Shown here piece by piece: positions 1 through 9,292 of a stretch of DNA of 64,000 nt (position 1 is its first letter; each line of letters starts with the position of its first letter). The translations under genes and the position numbers were made by a program. The stretch is from positions 62,001-126,000 of the forward strand of contig JABTUU010000001.1 of NCBI GenBank assembly GCA_015075275.1. The letters are read 5' to 3'. The stretch is from Anaerolineales bacterium. GTDB taxonomy: Bacteria; Chloroflexota; Anaerolineae; Anaerolineales; Villigracilaceae. The notes under the pieces were generated by a model that was not told where the DNA came from, searched no databases, and saw only the letters and a program-made list of their open reading frames with translations.

Positions 1-1002
1 CTCGGGGTCGCCGGCTCGCAAAATTTGGCGGCGGCATGCGCGAAACTACTGAATGATAATAACTTTACGGGAAGACCCAACAACGGGCTTATTGGCGTAT
101 GGGAACGCGCCAACGATCAGGGCGCGTGGGAGATCGGCTTCACTGTCGAAGACGACTTAGCCAAAGCGCTGAAAGGCAAAGCGGTCTATATTGTCGGAGC
201 GGATCCCGTTCATGACGGCCCGAAGTTGGCGAAGGCTTTGGCGGAGGCGGAATTTGTCGTTGTGCAAGATGTGATGACGACTGAAACCGTCGGGATAGCG
301 GACGTGGTTTTGCCCGCGCAAGCCTTTACGGAACGCGAAGGCACGTTGACTTCCGGCGAGCGGCGCGTTCAGCGTTTCTATCCCGCTGTGCCGGTTACGG
401 GCGAGTCTCGACCTGATTTTGCCATCGTCTCGCAGGTTGCGCGAAACATGGGCGTTATTCTTGAAGGTACGTCCGCCGCGGTGGTGTTCGACCTGCTGGC
501 TGCGACGGTAAAGTCGTTCGATGGCTTGGATTACGCCAAACTTGCCGAAGTTCGCGAGCAATTGCCCACAGTGGGGGGCAACGACCGCTATTACGGCGGC
601 ACAACATACGATAATAAAGACGGCTTAGGCGCGCATTTATCTACGGCTGCGACGCGCGGAGAAAAAGTGAGTATTCCGAAAGCCCAGAAAGAAGCGCTGC
701 CGACGTTAAAGGAAAAAGAATTGCTGGCAGTGCCGGTTAACAAGTTGTACCATCGCGGTACGACTATGATGGTCGCCGAGTTGTTGCATCAGCGCATCGG
801 CGAAACTAGCGTCAGCGCGCATCCTTCTGCCGCAATGCGGCTGGGCTTGAGCGCCGGGCAGACCGTGAACGTTAGTTTCGACGGCGTAAGCGGCGAAGCA
901 GTTTTGAAATTGGACGATACGCTTGACGAGAAAATCTTATTGACGCCGCGCTCGATGGGCATGGCAATCCGCGAACCTGTAGCGGCGAAGGTAAAAGCAT
1001 GA
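1..1002 (+). CDS. nuoG: NADH-quinone oxidoreductase subunit G, C-terminal part (5' truncated by window edge)
   Basis: The reading frame is open from base 1, so only the C-terminal ~333 residues are present. It matches the molybdopterin-oxidoreductase-like region of NuoG: a conserved stretch IVGADPVHDGPKL near the start, a VVQDVMTTETVGIADVVLPA block, then EREGTLTSGERRVQ, all typical of the C-terminal half. NuoG is the large Fe-S subunit of the complex I peripheral arm and passes electrons from the NADH module toward NuoI. The Fe-S cluster domain lies upstream, outside the window. Its stop overlaps the nuoH start by four bases (ATGA), indicating translational coupling within the nuo operon. Confidence 0.93.
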   Translation, partial: LGVAGSQNLAAACAKLLNDNNFTGRPNNGLIGVWERANDQGAWEIGFTVEDDLAKALKGKAVYIVGADPVHDGPKLAKALAEAEFVVVQDVMTTETVGIADVVLPAQAFTEREGTLTSGERRVQRFYPAVPVTGESRPDFAIVSQVARNMGVILEGTSAAVVFDLLAATVKSFDGLDYAKLAEVREQLPTVGGNDRYYGGTTYDNKDGLGAHLSTAATRGEKVSIPKAQKEALPTLKEKELLAVPVNKLYHRGTTMMVAELLHQRIGETSVSAHPSAAMRLGLSAGQTVNVSFDGVSGEAVLKLDDTLDEKILLTPRSMGMAIREPVAAKVKA

Positions 1003-2120
1003 TCACCGACTGGACTCTCTGGCTGGAATGGTTCATCAAGGCGCTTGTCATCATCTTTGCGCTGTTGATCGGGTTCGCCTACCTGACGTATTACGAACGC
1101 CGGGCGTTGGCGCGAATGCAAACGCGCATTGGACCGAATCGCGCTGGACCGTATGGCTTGCTTCAGCCGATCGCCGATGCGATCAAATTGATCTTCAAAG
1201 AAGAACTTTCGCCGGCGAAAGCGTACAAATTCGTCTTCTTCCTTTCGCCAATTTTGACCTTGCTGCCCTCGATCGTTATCGGAGCGGTTATTCCGTGGGG
1301 CGCGACGGTGCATTGGTTTGGGCGCGATATTAATCTATATCTGGCGGATATCAACGTCGCGGTGTTGTTTTTTGCTGCCATTGCATCCGTGTCAGTGTAC
1401 GGCATTGTATTAGCGGGCTGGTCGTCGAATAGCAAGTATGCCATGTTGGGTGCGATGCGTTCGACCGCGCAGATGATCTCCTATGAGGTCGCGCTCGGCA
1501 TTTCGTTGACGCCGGTAATCCTGCTGGCTAATTCCATGAGCATGCGCGAGATCGTGGAAGCGCAACGTTCGATGTGGTTCGTAGTTTATCAGCCGCTTGG
1601 GGCGTTGATCTTCTGGATCGCGACTCTCGCCGAAGTAAATCGCGCTCCGTTCGATATGCCTGAAGCCGAACAAGAGTTAACCGCTGGCTATCATGCGGAA
1701 TATTCCGGCATGAAATTCGCGCTTTTTTTCATGGCGGAATATCAGAAAATGATCATTGTCTCCGCTATTTTAGCGGTGTTCTTCTTCGGTGGATATTTGG
1801 GCCCAGGCGAGGCGCAATATCCTATTTTGGGACCGGTCTATATGTTCGCCAAGATCATGATTCTGTTGTTCGTTATGATCTGGGTGCGCGCCACATGGCC
1901 CCGCATTCGCTATGATCGGTTGATGAGTTTCGGCTGGAAGATTCTTTTACCAGCCTCGTTGGCGACGGTCTTTTTGACCGCTGTCGGCATTTTAATGTTT
2001 GATGTCGCCAAGAACGCACTGTGGATGTGGTTCATCCCTGTTTCTTCCATGTTGGTATTTGCGATTTGCGTCATTGGCGTGTATCAAGCCTTGAGGAGGC
2101 TTACGTATGAGCGTGTTTGA
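999..2120 (+). CDS. nuoH: NADH-quinone oxidoreductase subunit H
   Basis: A 373-residue membrane protein with about eight hydrophobic segments. It carries the family signatures YYERRALARMQTRIGPNRAGP near residue 30 and the RAPFDMPEAEQELTAGY loop near residue 215. NuoH joins the peripheral and membrane arms of complex I and forms part of the quinone pocket; the conserved Glu/Asp-rich loop is present. The start ATG overlaps the nuoG stop, and the 3' end overlaps nuoI by 14 bases. Length is slightly above the usual 320-350 residues, with an extra C-terminal hydrophobic helix. Confidence 0.96.
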   Translation: MITDWTLWLEWFIKALVIIFALLIGFAYLTYYERRALARMQTRIGPNRAGPYGLLQPIADAIKLIFKEELSPAKAYKFVFFLSPILTLLPSIVIGAVIPWGATVHWFGRDINLYLADINVAVLFFAAIASVSVYGIVLAGWSSNSKYAMLGAMRSTAQMISYEVALGISLTPVILLANSMSMREIVEAQRSMWFVVYQPLGALIFWIATLAEVNRAPFDMPEAEQELTAGYHAEYSGMKFALFFMAEYQKMIIVSAILAVFFFGGYLGPGEAQYPILGPVYMFAKIMILLFVMIWVRATWPRIRYDRLMSFGWKILLPASLATVFLTAVGILMFDVAKNALWMWFIPVSSMLVFAICVIGVYQALRRLTYERV

Positions 2121-2625
2121 ACCTGCCGTTGAGCTGGTTCGTGGATTGTGGGTGACATTCAAGATGATGTTTGAAAAACCCGTCACCTATCAATATCCTG
2201 AAGAAAAGCGGGAAGTGCGTAAGCGCTTCCGTGGACGGCACGAACTGCATCGGTATGAAAATGGACTTGAAAAATGCATCGGTTGCGCGTTATGCGCTGC
2301 CGCTTGCCCTGCCGACGCGATCTTTGTGGAAGCCGCTGAGAATACGGACGAGAAACGCTTCTCGCCCGGCGAACGATACGCTTCCACCTACGAAATTAAT
2401 ATGTTGCGTTGCATTTACTGCGGTTATTGCGAAGACGCCTGCCCGACCGAAGCGCTCACGCTGGGCGACAATTATGAACTATCGTTCTACGACCGCAATT
2501 CGGCGATATACACAAAAGAAATGCTGCTAGACCCCGCGCCGGTGACGAGCAAATTGACCCCGCAAAAAGTTGAGCCGGGCGCGTTCAATCGCTCTGTGCC
2601 GGAGATGGAGAACCCGAAAGATTGA
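2107..2625 (+). CDS. nuoI: NADH-quinone oxidoreductase subunit I, 2x[4Fe-4S]
   Basis: A 172-residue ferredoxin-like subunit. Two CxxCxxCxxxCP motifs are intact: Cys57/60/63/67 and Cys102/105/108/112, which bind clusters N6a and N6b that carry electrons from NuoG toward N2 and quinone. The N-terminal ~25 residues form the usual amphipathic segment resting on the membrane arm. The start lies inside the end of nuoH, preceded by a GAGGAGG-like Shine-Dalgarno sequence in the nuoH coding region. A 68-base gap to nuoJ holds no recognisable gene. Confidence 0.97.
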   Translation: MSVFEPAVELVRGLWVTFKMMFEKPVTYQYPEEKREVRKRFRGRHELHRYENGLEKCIGCALCAAACPADAIFVEAAENTDEKRFSPGERYASTYEINMLRCIYCGYCEDACPTEALTLGDNYELSFYDRNSAIYTKEMLLDPAPVTSKLTPQKVEPGAFNRSVPEMENPKD

Positions 2626-2693
2626 CGATTTCGCGCTTACCGTTGACAATTGACCGTATTGCGATTAAAAACCGGTAACCCTAACGGATATTT

Positions 2694-3221
2694 ATGACTC
2701 TTGACCTCGCTCTCTTCCTCGTTCTAGCTTGTATCGCTGTCGCATCGGCGCTCGGTATGTTGCTGAGCCGCAATACCGTTTATGCGGCGTTGTACCTCGT
2801 GTTGAACTTTATCACGGTAGCGATATTCTATCTGCTGTTAGGCGCGCCGTTCATTGCGATGGCGCAGATCACCGTATACACGGGCGCGATCATGGTGCTG
2901 TTCTTGTTCGTCATCATGTTGTTAGGCGCGGAAAACCTGCCGGCGCCGAACGCGCTTCCGTGGCAGAAACCGCTCGCCATCGCCTTAGCCGCCGCCTTAT
3001 TCGCAGAAGCGGCGTATCTGTTGATTGTTAAAGCCCGCTCATTAGGCAACGTGCTTCCTCCCGCCGAAGCGATCAATGCCACCGAAAATCTGCGGCAATT
3101 GGGCGTCGCTCTGTTCCAAAACTATCTATTGCCGTTTGAGATTGTCTCGATCTTATTGTTGGTCGCCATGATCGGCGCGATCACGTTGACGAAAAAAGAG
3201 AAGGGGGCGCGAAACGGCTAG
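2694..3221 (+). CDS. nuoJ: NADH-quinone oxidoreductase subunit J
   Basis: A 175-residue protein with five hydrophobic segments, the usual NuoJ topology. The third helix contains the family stretch YTGAIMVLFLFVIMLLG (residues ~62-78), which holds the pi-bulge helix involved in coupling in complex I structures. It sits between nuoI and nuoK as in most bacterial nuo operons. It is a membrane-arm subunit with no cofactor. Confidence 0.95.
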   Translation: MTLDLALFLVLACIAVASALGMLLSRNTVYAALYLVLNFITVAIFYLLLGAPFIAMAQITVYTGAIMVLFLFVIMLLGAENLPAPNALPWQKPLAIALAAALFAEAAYLLIVKARSLGNVLPPAEAINATENLRQLGVALFQNYLLPFEIVSILLLVAMIGAITLTKKEKGARNG

Positions 3222-3236
3222 AAATCGCGAACGACT

Positions 3237-3539
3237 ATGGTACCTGTTGACTATTATGTCATTCTCTCTGCAATTTTATTCACTATCGGAGTGTTGGGCG
3301 TTCTAATTCGCCGCAATGCGCTAATCATCTTCATGTCTATCGAGTTAATGCTAAATGCGGCGAACCTTGCGATCGTAGCGTTTGGCAGCGTAATCGAAAG
3401 TTTCAGCGGACAGATCTTCGTCTTCTTCGTGATCGCAGTCGCTGCGGCGGAAGTGGCGATCGGTCTGGCGTTGATCGTGGAAATTTTCAAATCCAAGCGC
3501 AGCATTGACGTGGATCAAGTGAGCGGCTTGAAGGGATAG
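3237..3539 (+). CDS. nuoK: NADH-quinone oxidoreductase subunit K
   Basis: A 100-residue protein, exactly the usual length, with three hydrophobic helices. The conserved [13 protein letters not shown] segment carries the membrane Glu of helix 2 (the counterpart of E. coli Glu36), and a second acidic residue lies in helix 3 ([11 protein letters not shown], counterpart of Glu72). These residues are part of the proton path. It follows nuoJ by 15 bases in the operon. Confidence 0.96.
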   Translation: MVPVDYYVILSAILFTIGVLGVLIRRNALIIFMSIELMLNAANLAIVAFGSVIESFSGQIFVFFVIAVAAAEVAIGLALIVEIFKSKRSIDVDQVSGLKG

Positions 3540-3604
3540 ACGATTAAAAACTGAACATTGCGGGTCGAGACGAACGCGCCCGCGCTTTGTTTTTGGAGAT
3601 GGTT

Positions 3605-5719
3605 ATGTATTTTGGCGAATCAGCAAATTATGGATTTCTATTCTTAGCCCCCTGGCTGATCTTTTTCCCGACCCTCGGTTTATTGATCAACGTCGCCTTC
3701 GGGCATAAATTCAGCGAACGGACGATCGGCGCAGTGGCGAGTCTGGCGACGGGCGCGGCGTTTGTCGTTTCTATCGCGCTCGCGTGGACGCTCTCCGCTT
3801 CGCACGCCGACGTGTTGCGTTGGCGTCTCGCAGAGTGGATTCACATCGGCGCTGTATCGCTCGATTGGACTTTCCGCGTAGACGCGCTTTCTGCAACGAT
3901 GATGTTGGTCGTCTCGGGCGTAGGGACGCTCATCCATATTTACGCGATTGGATACATGCACGAAGACGTGCGTTTCAAAGCGGACCCGAGGCGCTTTCAG
4001 CGTTTCTTTGTTTTCCTCAATCTTTTCATTGCCGCCATGATGATTCTCATCAGCGCCGATTCCTATCTCATGCTGTTCATTGGCTGGGAAGGAGTGGGAC
4101 TGTGCTCGTTCCTGCTCATCGGCTTCTGGTACGAAATGGACACGCTTGGGCAGCCTTCATGGTCGAACTCATACGCGGCGAAGAAAGCCTTCGTTGTTAA
4201 CCGCATCGGCGATTACGGATTCCTGATCGCTAGTTTCATCATGTTTTGGGCGTTTGGAACATTCCAATTCGACGCCGTTTTTGCAAAAGCTCCGCAGGTA
4301 TCGCAAGGGCTGATCGTCGCGATCACGCTATTTTACCTGCTTGGCGTAACGGGCAAATCGGCGCAGATACCGCTCTACGTTTGGCTTCCCGACGCGATGG
4401 CGGGCCCTACCCCCGTTTCCGCGTTGATCCATGCTGCGACGATGGTGACCGCGGGCGTTTATCTCATCACGCGTTCCGCGCCGCTTTATTCGGCGGTTCC
4501 TGCCGCGCAGAACATCGTTGCCCTAACAGGAGCCGTCACTGCGCTGTTCGCCGCGACGATCGCCGCCGGCCAGTATGACATCAAGAAAGTGCTGGCGTAT
4601 TCAACGATCTCACAGTTGGGCTTTATGGTCGCGGCGGTGGGAGTGGGAGCCTATGTGGCTGGCATGTTCCACTTGGTGACGCATGCCTTCTTCAAGGCTT
4701 TGTTGTTCCTCGCCGCTGGCTCGGTCATTTTGGGCATGGAACGCGGACATCATCACGTCGAACATGCGCATCAGGATAAATCGAAAAAAGGCAAGAAGAA
4801 GCAAGAGGATCGCGGCGAAATATTTGACCCCGGCGATATGCGCAACATGGGTGGACTTCGTAAAACAATGCCGGTCACATTCTGGGTGTATATGGCTGGC
4901 ACGCTGGCTCTGGCGGGCATACCGCCGTTTGCGGGCTTTTGGTCGAAGGATGAAATTCTGCTTGACGCCAGTCTGCATAATCCAACGGTGTATTGGTTGC
5001 TGACTATCGCCGCGTTTTTTACCGCGTTTTACATGGGCAGGCAAATTTGGCTGGTCTTCTTTGGGACGGCGCGCCACGAAGCGGCTTCGCACGCTGAAGA
5101 AAGCCCGCGAGTGATCACGTTCCCGTTAATTGCGTTGGCGATTCTTTCAGTGATCGGCGGCGCGATCAACCTGCCGTTCACTGGGTTCCATCATTTTACG
5201 CATTGGCTTGAAGGCGCGCTCGGCAAAGTCGAAGCGATGAATTTGGATATGCAAGTGGCGCTTGTTTCGACAGCCTTGGCTCTAGCGGCGATTGCGATCT
5301 CGTGGTTCTTGTATGGTCGCGCGCCAGCAGATGCCGTTCGACGAGACCCGCTCGAAACGCTCGGCGTCCTGTTCAAAGGCATGAACGGCAAGTGGTGGAT
5401 TGACGAGTTGTACCAAGCGTTGGTTATCACGCCCTATGTAAAAACAGCGCAGTTTCTAGCGGATGTGATTGACGGGCGCTTCTGGCATGATTGGTTCCAC
5501 GATAGCGTTGTCGTGGGAGGATTTAACTGGGCAAGTCGAATCGGTTTGAACGTATACGCCGACCAAAAGGGCATTGACGCTTTTGCGAATAGCTTGGGCG
5601 CATGGACGCAATCGCTCTCAACGATGATGCGCAAAGTCCAGAACGGATTCGTGCGTTCGTATGCGCTGACGTTCCTTCTGGGCGTTGTATTAATTCTTGG
5701 TTATCTGGTTTTCAAATAA
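3605..5719 (+). CDS. nuoL: NADH-quinone oxidoreductase subunit L, antiporter-like
   Basis: A 704-residue antiporter-like subunit at the distal end of the membrane arm, with about 14 core helices, the amphipathic lateral helix and a final transmembrane helix. Signatures: FIGWEGVGLCSFLLIGFW near residue 155, VWLPDAMAGPTPVSALIHAATMVTAG near 260, and the conserved Lys in AKKAF. I place the start at the ATG at 3605 because a GGAG lies six bases upstream; a TTG at 3587 and an ATG at 3599 in the same frame lack that spacing. Residues ~380-405 form a His- then Lys-rich insertion (GHHHVEHAH, then KSKKGKKK) in a loop that is usually shorter. Confidence 0.95.
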   Translation: MYFGESANYGFLFLAPWLIFFPTLGLLINVAFGHKFSERTIGAVASLATGAAFVVSIALAWTLSASHADVLRWRLAEWIHIGAVSLDWTFRVDALSATMMLVVSGVGTLIHIYAIGYMHEDVRFKADPRRFQRFFVFLNLFIAAMMILISADSYLMLFIGWEGVGLCSFLLIGFWYEMDTLGQPSWSNSYAAKKAFVVNRIGDYGFLIASFIMFWAFGTFQFDAVFAKAPQVSQGLIVAITLFYLLGVTGKSAQIPLYVWLPDAMAGPTPVSALIHAATMVTAGVYLITRSAPLYSAVPAAQNIVALTGAVTALFAATIAAGQYDIKKVLAYSTISQLGFMVAAVGVGAYVAGMFHLVTHAFFKALLFLAAGSVILGMERGHHHVEHAHQDKSKKGKKKQEDRGEIFDPGDMRNMGGLRKTMPVTFWVYMAGTLALAGIPPFAGFWSKDEILLDASLHNPTVYWLLTIAAFFTAFYMGRQIWLVFFGTARHEAASHAEESPRVITFPLIALAILSVIGGAINLPFTGFHHFTHWLEGALGKVEAMNLDMQVALVSTALALAAIAISWFLYGRAPADAVRRDPLETLGVLFKGMNGKWWIDELYQALVITPYVKTAQFLADVIDGRFWHDWFHDSVVVGGFNWASRIGLNVYADQKGIDAFANSLGAWTQSLSTMMRKVQNGFVRSYALTFLLGVVLILGYLVFK

Positions 5720-5773
5720 ACATGCGTCGAGTTTTTGATTTTCGACCTTCAGTCTGCAAGTAGAGGATTAAAT

Positions 5774-7300
5774 ATGGAATTTCTTTTGCAACCGCTTACG
5801 TTAGTGATCTTTTTTCCGCTGGTAGGAGTGTTCGCGTTGCTCTTCATCCCCAAGGAAAACAAAGACGCTATGCGCTGGACGACGCTCATCGTCGCGCTGA
5901 TCACATTTGGCATTTCGATCTATGTGTTGACGATGTTCCGCGCCGCAGACGTGAACTTGCAGCTGGTCGCTCGTTACGACTGGATCGTCGTTGGAGGTTG
6001 GAACATTCAATATTTCCTCGGCGTAGACGGTCTAAGCATCCTGCTCGTATTGTTAACCACCCTGTTGACTTGGATTTCGATCCTCTCGGCGTGGACGGCG
6101 GTCGAGGAGCGCGTCAAAGAATTTATGATTTTCTTCCTCCTTTTGGAAGTCGGCATGAACGGCGTATTCCTCGCGCAAGACCTATTCCTCTTCTACATTT
6201 TCTGGGAATTTACGCTCGTGCCGATGTACTTCATCATCGGCATCTGGGGCGGACCGCGCCGCATTTACGCCGCGCTGAAGTTCTTCCTCTATACGATGGC
6301 GGGTTCGATCTTGATGTTGCTGGCGATTCTGTGGCTCGGGATCTATGGCAATACGTTCTCCGTTCCCGACCTGATCGCGCGCGGCGGCATCCCAGTCAAC
6401 ATTCAAATGTGGTTATTCATCGCCTTCGCGCTTGCCTTCGCTATTAAAGTGCCGATGTGGCCCCTGCATTCGTGGTTGCCCGACGCGCACGTAGAAGCGC
6501 CGACCGCCGGCTCGGTGATCTTGGCGGGCGTGTTGTTGAAATTGGGAACGTACGGTTTCGTGCGCTTCAATCTGCCGTTGTTCCCCGAGGCGGCTGTCAG
6601 CGCCGCCCCGTGGATGGCGCTCCTCGCTGCGATTGGAATTATTTACGGCGCGGCGGTATCGTACGCACAAGCCGACATCAAAAAACTGGTCGCTTACTCT
6701 TCCGTCAGCCATTTGGGATTCGTTATGCTTGGCGTGTTCGCGCTGAATCCCGAGGGCGTCGCCGGCGGCATCTTGCAGATGATTAACCACGGCGTCAGCA
6801 CCGGGGCGTTGTTCCTCTTGGTCGGTATGATCTATGAACAAACGCATACGCGCGAATTCAGATTGTACGGCGGCTTGTGGAAGATCACGCCGGTCTTTGG
6901 CACGATCTATCTCATCACCTCTATGTCTTCGATGGGCTTGCCGGGGCTTAACGGCTTCGTAGGCGAGTTCACAGTCTTGCTTGGCGCATGGGGCGCGGGG
7001 CAAAACGGCGTGTTCTATTGGGGCGGAGTCTGGCTGGCGGCAATTTCTGCGCTGGGCGTCATCATGGCGGCGGTATATATACTCTATATGTTTCAAAGAA
7101 TGTTTATGGGCCCGCTGGGCGAGATCGTCGAAGAGGCGAAAAAACACGGGCGTCCGATTCGCGACCTCAATTGGCGCGAGATCGCTGTGATCGCGCCATT
7201 GGTCATCCTGATGTTTTGGATCGGCTTATATCCCGCGCCGTTCTTCAATCTCATGGCTCCCGCCGTGAATCATCTTGTCGGAATGCTGCCGCTGCCCTGA
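5774..7300 (+). CDS. nuoM: NADH-quinone oxidoreductase subunit M, antiporter-like
   Basis: A 508-residue antiporter-like subunit with about 14 transmembrane helices. Conserved features: FLLLEVGMNGVFLAQDLFLFYIFWEFTLVPMY-type helix 5 with the membrane Glu, VPMWPLHSWLPDAHVEAPTAGSV near residue 220, and the helix-8 Lys in ADIKKLVAYSSVSHLG. It moves protons as part of complex I. The start at 5774 is chosen because AGAGG lies seven bases upstream; an in-frame TTG at 5735 has no such site. Confidence 0.96.
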   Translation: MEFLLQPLTLVIFFPLVGVFALLFIPKENKDAMRWTTLIVALITFGISIYVLTMFRAADVNLQLVARYDWIVVGGWNIQYFLGVDGLSILLVLLTTLLTWISILSAWTAVEERVKEFMIFFLLLEVGMNGVFLAQDLFLFYIFWEFTLVPMYFIIGIWGGPRRIYAALKFFLYTMAGSILMLLAILWLGIYGNTFSVPDLIARGGIPVNIQMWLFIAFALAFAIKVPMWPLHSWLPDAHVEAPTAGSVILAGVLLKLGTYGFVRFNLPLFPEAAVSAAPWMALLAAIGIIYGAAVSYAQADIKKLVAYSSVSHLGFVMLGVFALNPEGVAGGILQMINHGVSTGALFLLVGMIYEQTHTREFRLYGGLWKITPVFGTIYLITSMSSMGLPGLNGFVGEFTVLLGAWGAGQNGVFYWGGVWLAAISALGVIMAAVYILYMFQRMFMGPLGEIVEEAKKHGRPIRDLNWREIAVIAPLVILMFWIGLYPAPFFNLMAPAVNHLVGMLPLP

Positions 7301-7336
7301 CATGAGTAAACTTTATTCTGCAAGGGCGAATCGAAA

Positions 7337-8779
7337 ATGACATTTTCTGACTTCACTACCATTCTTCCGGTTGCCATTCTCGCAGTCTGGGCATGCGCGT
7401 TGTTAGTGGTGGATCTCTTTATCCCCAAAGATCGTAAAGGCGTTACGGCGTTGCTTGCCGCGCTGGGATTGGCGATCTCGCTGGGATACACCCTATCTCA
7501 GATCGGCGACGAAAGACTGGGTTTCAGTGGCATGGTCGCGCTTGATGGATTCTCAATCTTTCTAAACGCCCTGATTCTCGTCTGCGGACTGCTTGGGGTT
7601 GCGCTTGCCTACGATTATCTTAAACGGATGAACATTGAGCGCGGCGAGTATTACGTCTTATTGCTCTTTAGCAGCATTGGCGCCATGCTCATGGCGCAAG
7701 CCGCCGATCTCATCATTATCTTCCTCGCGCTTGAATTGCTTTCCATTCCGCTCTATGTGCTTTCTGCGTTTGCACGTTCTAACGTAAGCTCGGAAGAGGC
7801 GGGTTTGAAATATTTTCTGCTCGGCGCGTTCTCGTCCGGATTCCTCGTCTACGGCATCGCGCTGATCTTCGGCGCCGCGCACACGACGAATTTGTACGCT
7901 ATTCTAGCCGCCGCTTCGGCTTCGACCGTCAGCCCTCTTCTTGCCTTCGGCGCCGCTCTCGTCTTGGTCGGGTTTGGCTTTAAGATCGCGGCAGTTCCTT
8001 TTCACATGTGGACGCCAGACGCCTATCAAGGCGCGCCCACCGCTGTAACCGCGTTTATGTCGTCGAGCGCGAAGATTGCGGGCTTTGCCGCATTGCTGCG
8101 TGTATTCATTACCGCCTTTTCGCCTCTTGCCGTGAATATGACCGATGTCTTATGGGGACTTTCCGCGCTGACGATGGTCGTAGGCAACATTATTGCCATT
8201 ACGCAGACCGACATCAAACGCATGCTGGCTTATTCGAGCATTGCGCATGCCGGGTATATCTTGATGGCTTTTGTTCCTTATGGCAACGCGGCGGTGGCGC
8301 CGGTGTCTGTAGCCGCAGGATTGTTCTATCTTATTGTTTATGCGATCACAAATTTCGGAGCGTGGGGCGTGGTCATCGCTGTAGAGCGCACGGAAGGGAA
8401 AGGGCTTGCTATCAGCGACTATTCCGGGCTGGCAAAAAATCATCCGGCGCTTGCCGCCGCGATGTCCATCTTTATGGTCTCGTTAATTGGATTTCCTCCT
8501 ACGCTTGGACTGGTCGGAAAAGTTTATCTTTTCCGCGCGGTAATTGACGGCGGGTTTGTGGTCTTGGCAGTGATCGGCGTGCTTACCTCGATCATCTCTG
8601 CGTTCTATTATTTGCGCGTCGTCGTCAATATGTATATGCGAGACGGCGAGCCGTCCATTCGGCGCGAGTTCTGGCTCGACTTCACTTGGGGCGCGCTGGC
8701 GTTTCTGACCGTGTTTCTAAGTCTCATTCCGCAAACATTATTCGCTTGGGCGAGTTCAGCCCTGATGAAACTCTTCTAA
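7337..8779 (+). CDS. nuoN: NADH-quinone oxidoreductase subunit N, antiporter-like
   Basis: A 480-residue antiporter-like subunit with about 14 helices, including FLALELLSIPLYVLSAF, AAVPFHMWTPDAYQGAPTAVTAFM and TDIKRMLAYSSIAHAGYIL, the segments that carry the conserved helix-5 Glu and the Lys residues of the proton channel. It is the last gene of the nuo run, followed by a strong hairpin terminator. Length agrees with the family. Confidence 0.96.
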   Translation: MTFSDFTTILPVAILAVWACALLVVDLFIPKDRKGVTALLAALGLAISLGYTLSQIGDERLGFSGMVALDGFSIFLNALILVCGLLGVALAYDYLKRMNIERGEYYVLLLFSSIGAMLMAQAADLIIIFLALELLSIPLYVLSAFARSNVSSEEAGLKYFLLGAFSSGFLVYGIALIFGAAHTTNLYAILAAASASTVSPLLAFGAALVLVGFGFKIAAVPFHMWTPDAYQGAPTAVTAFMSSSAKIAGFAALLRVFITAFSPLAVNMTDVLWGLSALTMVVGNIIAITQTDIKRMLAYSSIAHAGYILMAFVPYGNAAVAPVSVAAGLFYLIVYAITNFGAWGVVIAVERTEGKGLAISDYSGLAKNHPALAAAMSIFMVSLIGFPPTLGLVGKVYLFRAVIDGGFVVLAVIGVLTSIISAFYYLRVVVNMYMRDGEPSIRREFWLDFTWGALAFLTVFLSLIPQTLFAWASSALMKLF

Positions 8780-8807
8780 AAGACGGAATTGACTCTGTTA
8801 AATCGAA

Positions 8808-8839
8808 AGCGGACGGCGCGTTACGCCATCCGCTTTTTT
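8808..8839 (+). terminator. Rho-independent terminator of the nuo operon
   Basis: An 11-bp stem (8808-8818 with 8824-8834, one A-C mismatch) with a five-base loop, followed by a run of six T. It lies 29 bases after the nuoN stop and faces the convergent thioesterase gene. Confidence 0.85.
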
Positions 8840-8861
8840 CTATCGCGATGCAGTCGAGCCG

Positions 8862-9281
8862 CTACGCGGCGGCGTGTTCCACAAACGGAGCGAAGCGCGC
8901 GCGTTCCTCTGCCGACAGCCGGTGTGGCTGCAGCGATTTGATATTCAGGAACACGCCGCGTTGTTGCGCTTCCGCCGCCAGTGTGCCTTTCTCATTATAA
9001 AAACGGAATTGTAGAACGCCCGAGCTGTTTCGCAGTTCAGACATCCAAACCTCGATGCGGGCGCGTTCGCCTAGGTAGAGCGGAGTTTTATACTTGATAT
9101 GCGTTTCCATTAAGACTGGGGCAAAATCTTGTTTCATGATCTCTGTAGTGACCATACCCGCCGCCTCCAGTAATTTTGTGCGCCCGATCTCCATCCATTG
9201 AATGTATACGCCGTTGTTGACATGCCCGAGGAAGTCAATATGAAACGTGTGGATTTCCTGTTCGAACACGACCTTTTGCAT
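8862..9281 (-). CDS. Acyl-CoA thioesterase, 4HBT/YbgC-like hotdog fold
   Basis: A 139-residue single hotdog domain. The N-terminal block HIDFLGHVNNGVYIQWMEIGR matches the catalytic region of the YbgC/4-hydroxybenzoyl-CoA thioesterase group, with the catalytic Asp in HID and the GHVNN turn. Such enzymes hydrolyse short or medium acyl-CoA thioesters in the cytosol; the substrate cannot be told from sequence. The start at 9281 has AAGGAG six bases upstream; an in-frame TTG seven codons earlier is less likely. It lies just downstream of the FAD oxidoreductase on the same strand (11-base gap), so the two are probably co-transcribed. A second, different thioesterase is encoded at 56788-57228. Confidence 0.85.
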   Translation of the reverse strand: MQKVVFEQEIHTFHIDFLGHVNNGVYIQWMEIGRTKLLEAAGMVTTEIMKQDFAPVLMETHIKYKTPLYLGERARIEVWMSELRNSSGVLQFRFYNEKGTLAAEAQQRGVFLNIKSLQPHRLSAEERARFAPFVEHAAA

Positions 9282-9292
9282 ACTATGCTCCT

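Noticed and set aside
6413..7147. Long open frame antisense to nuoM (244 codons)
   Set aside because: It is a codon-bias shadow of nuoM, very rich in Arg/His/Gln, with no recognisable domain.
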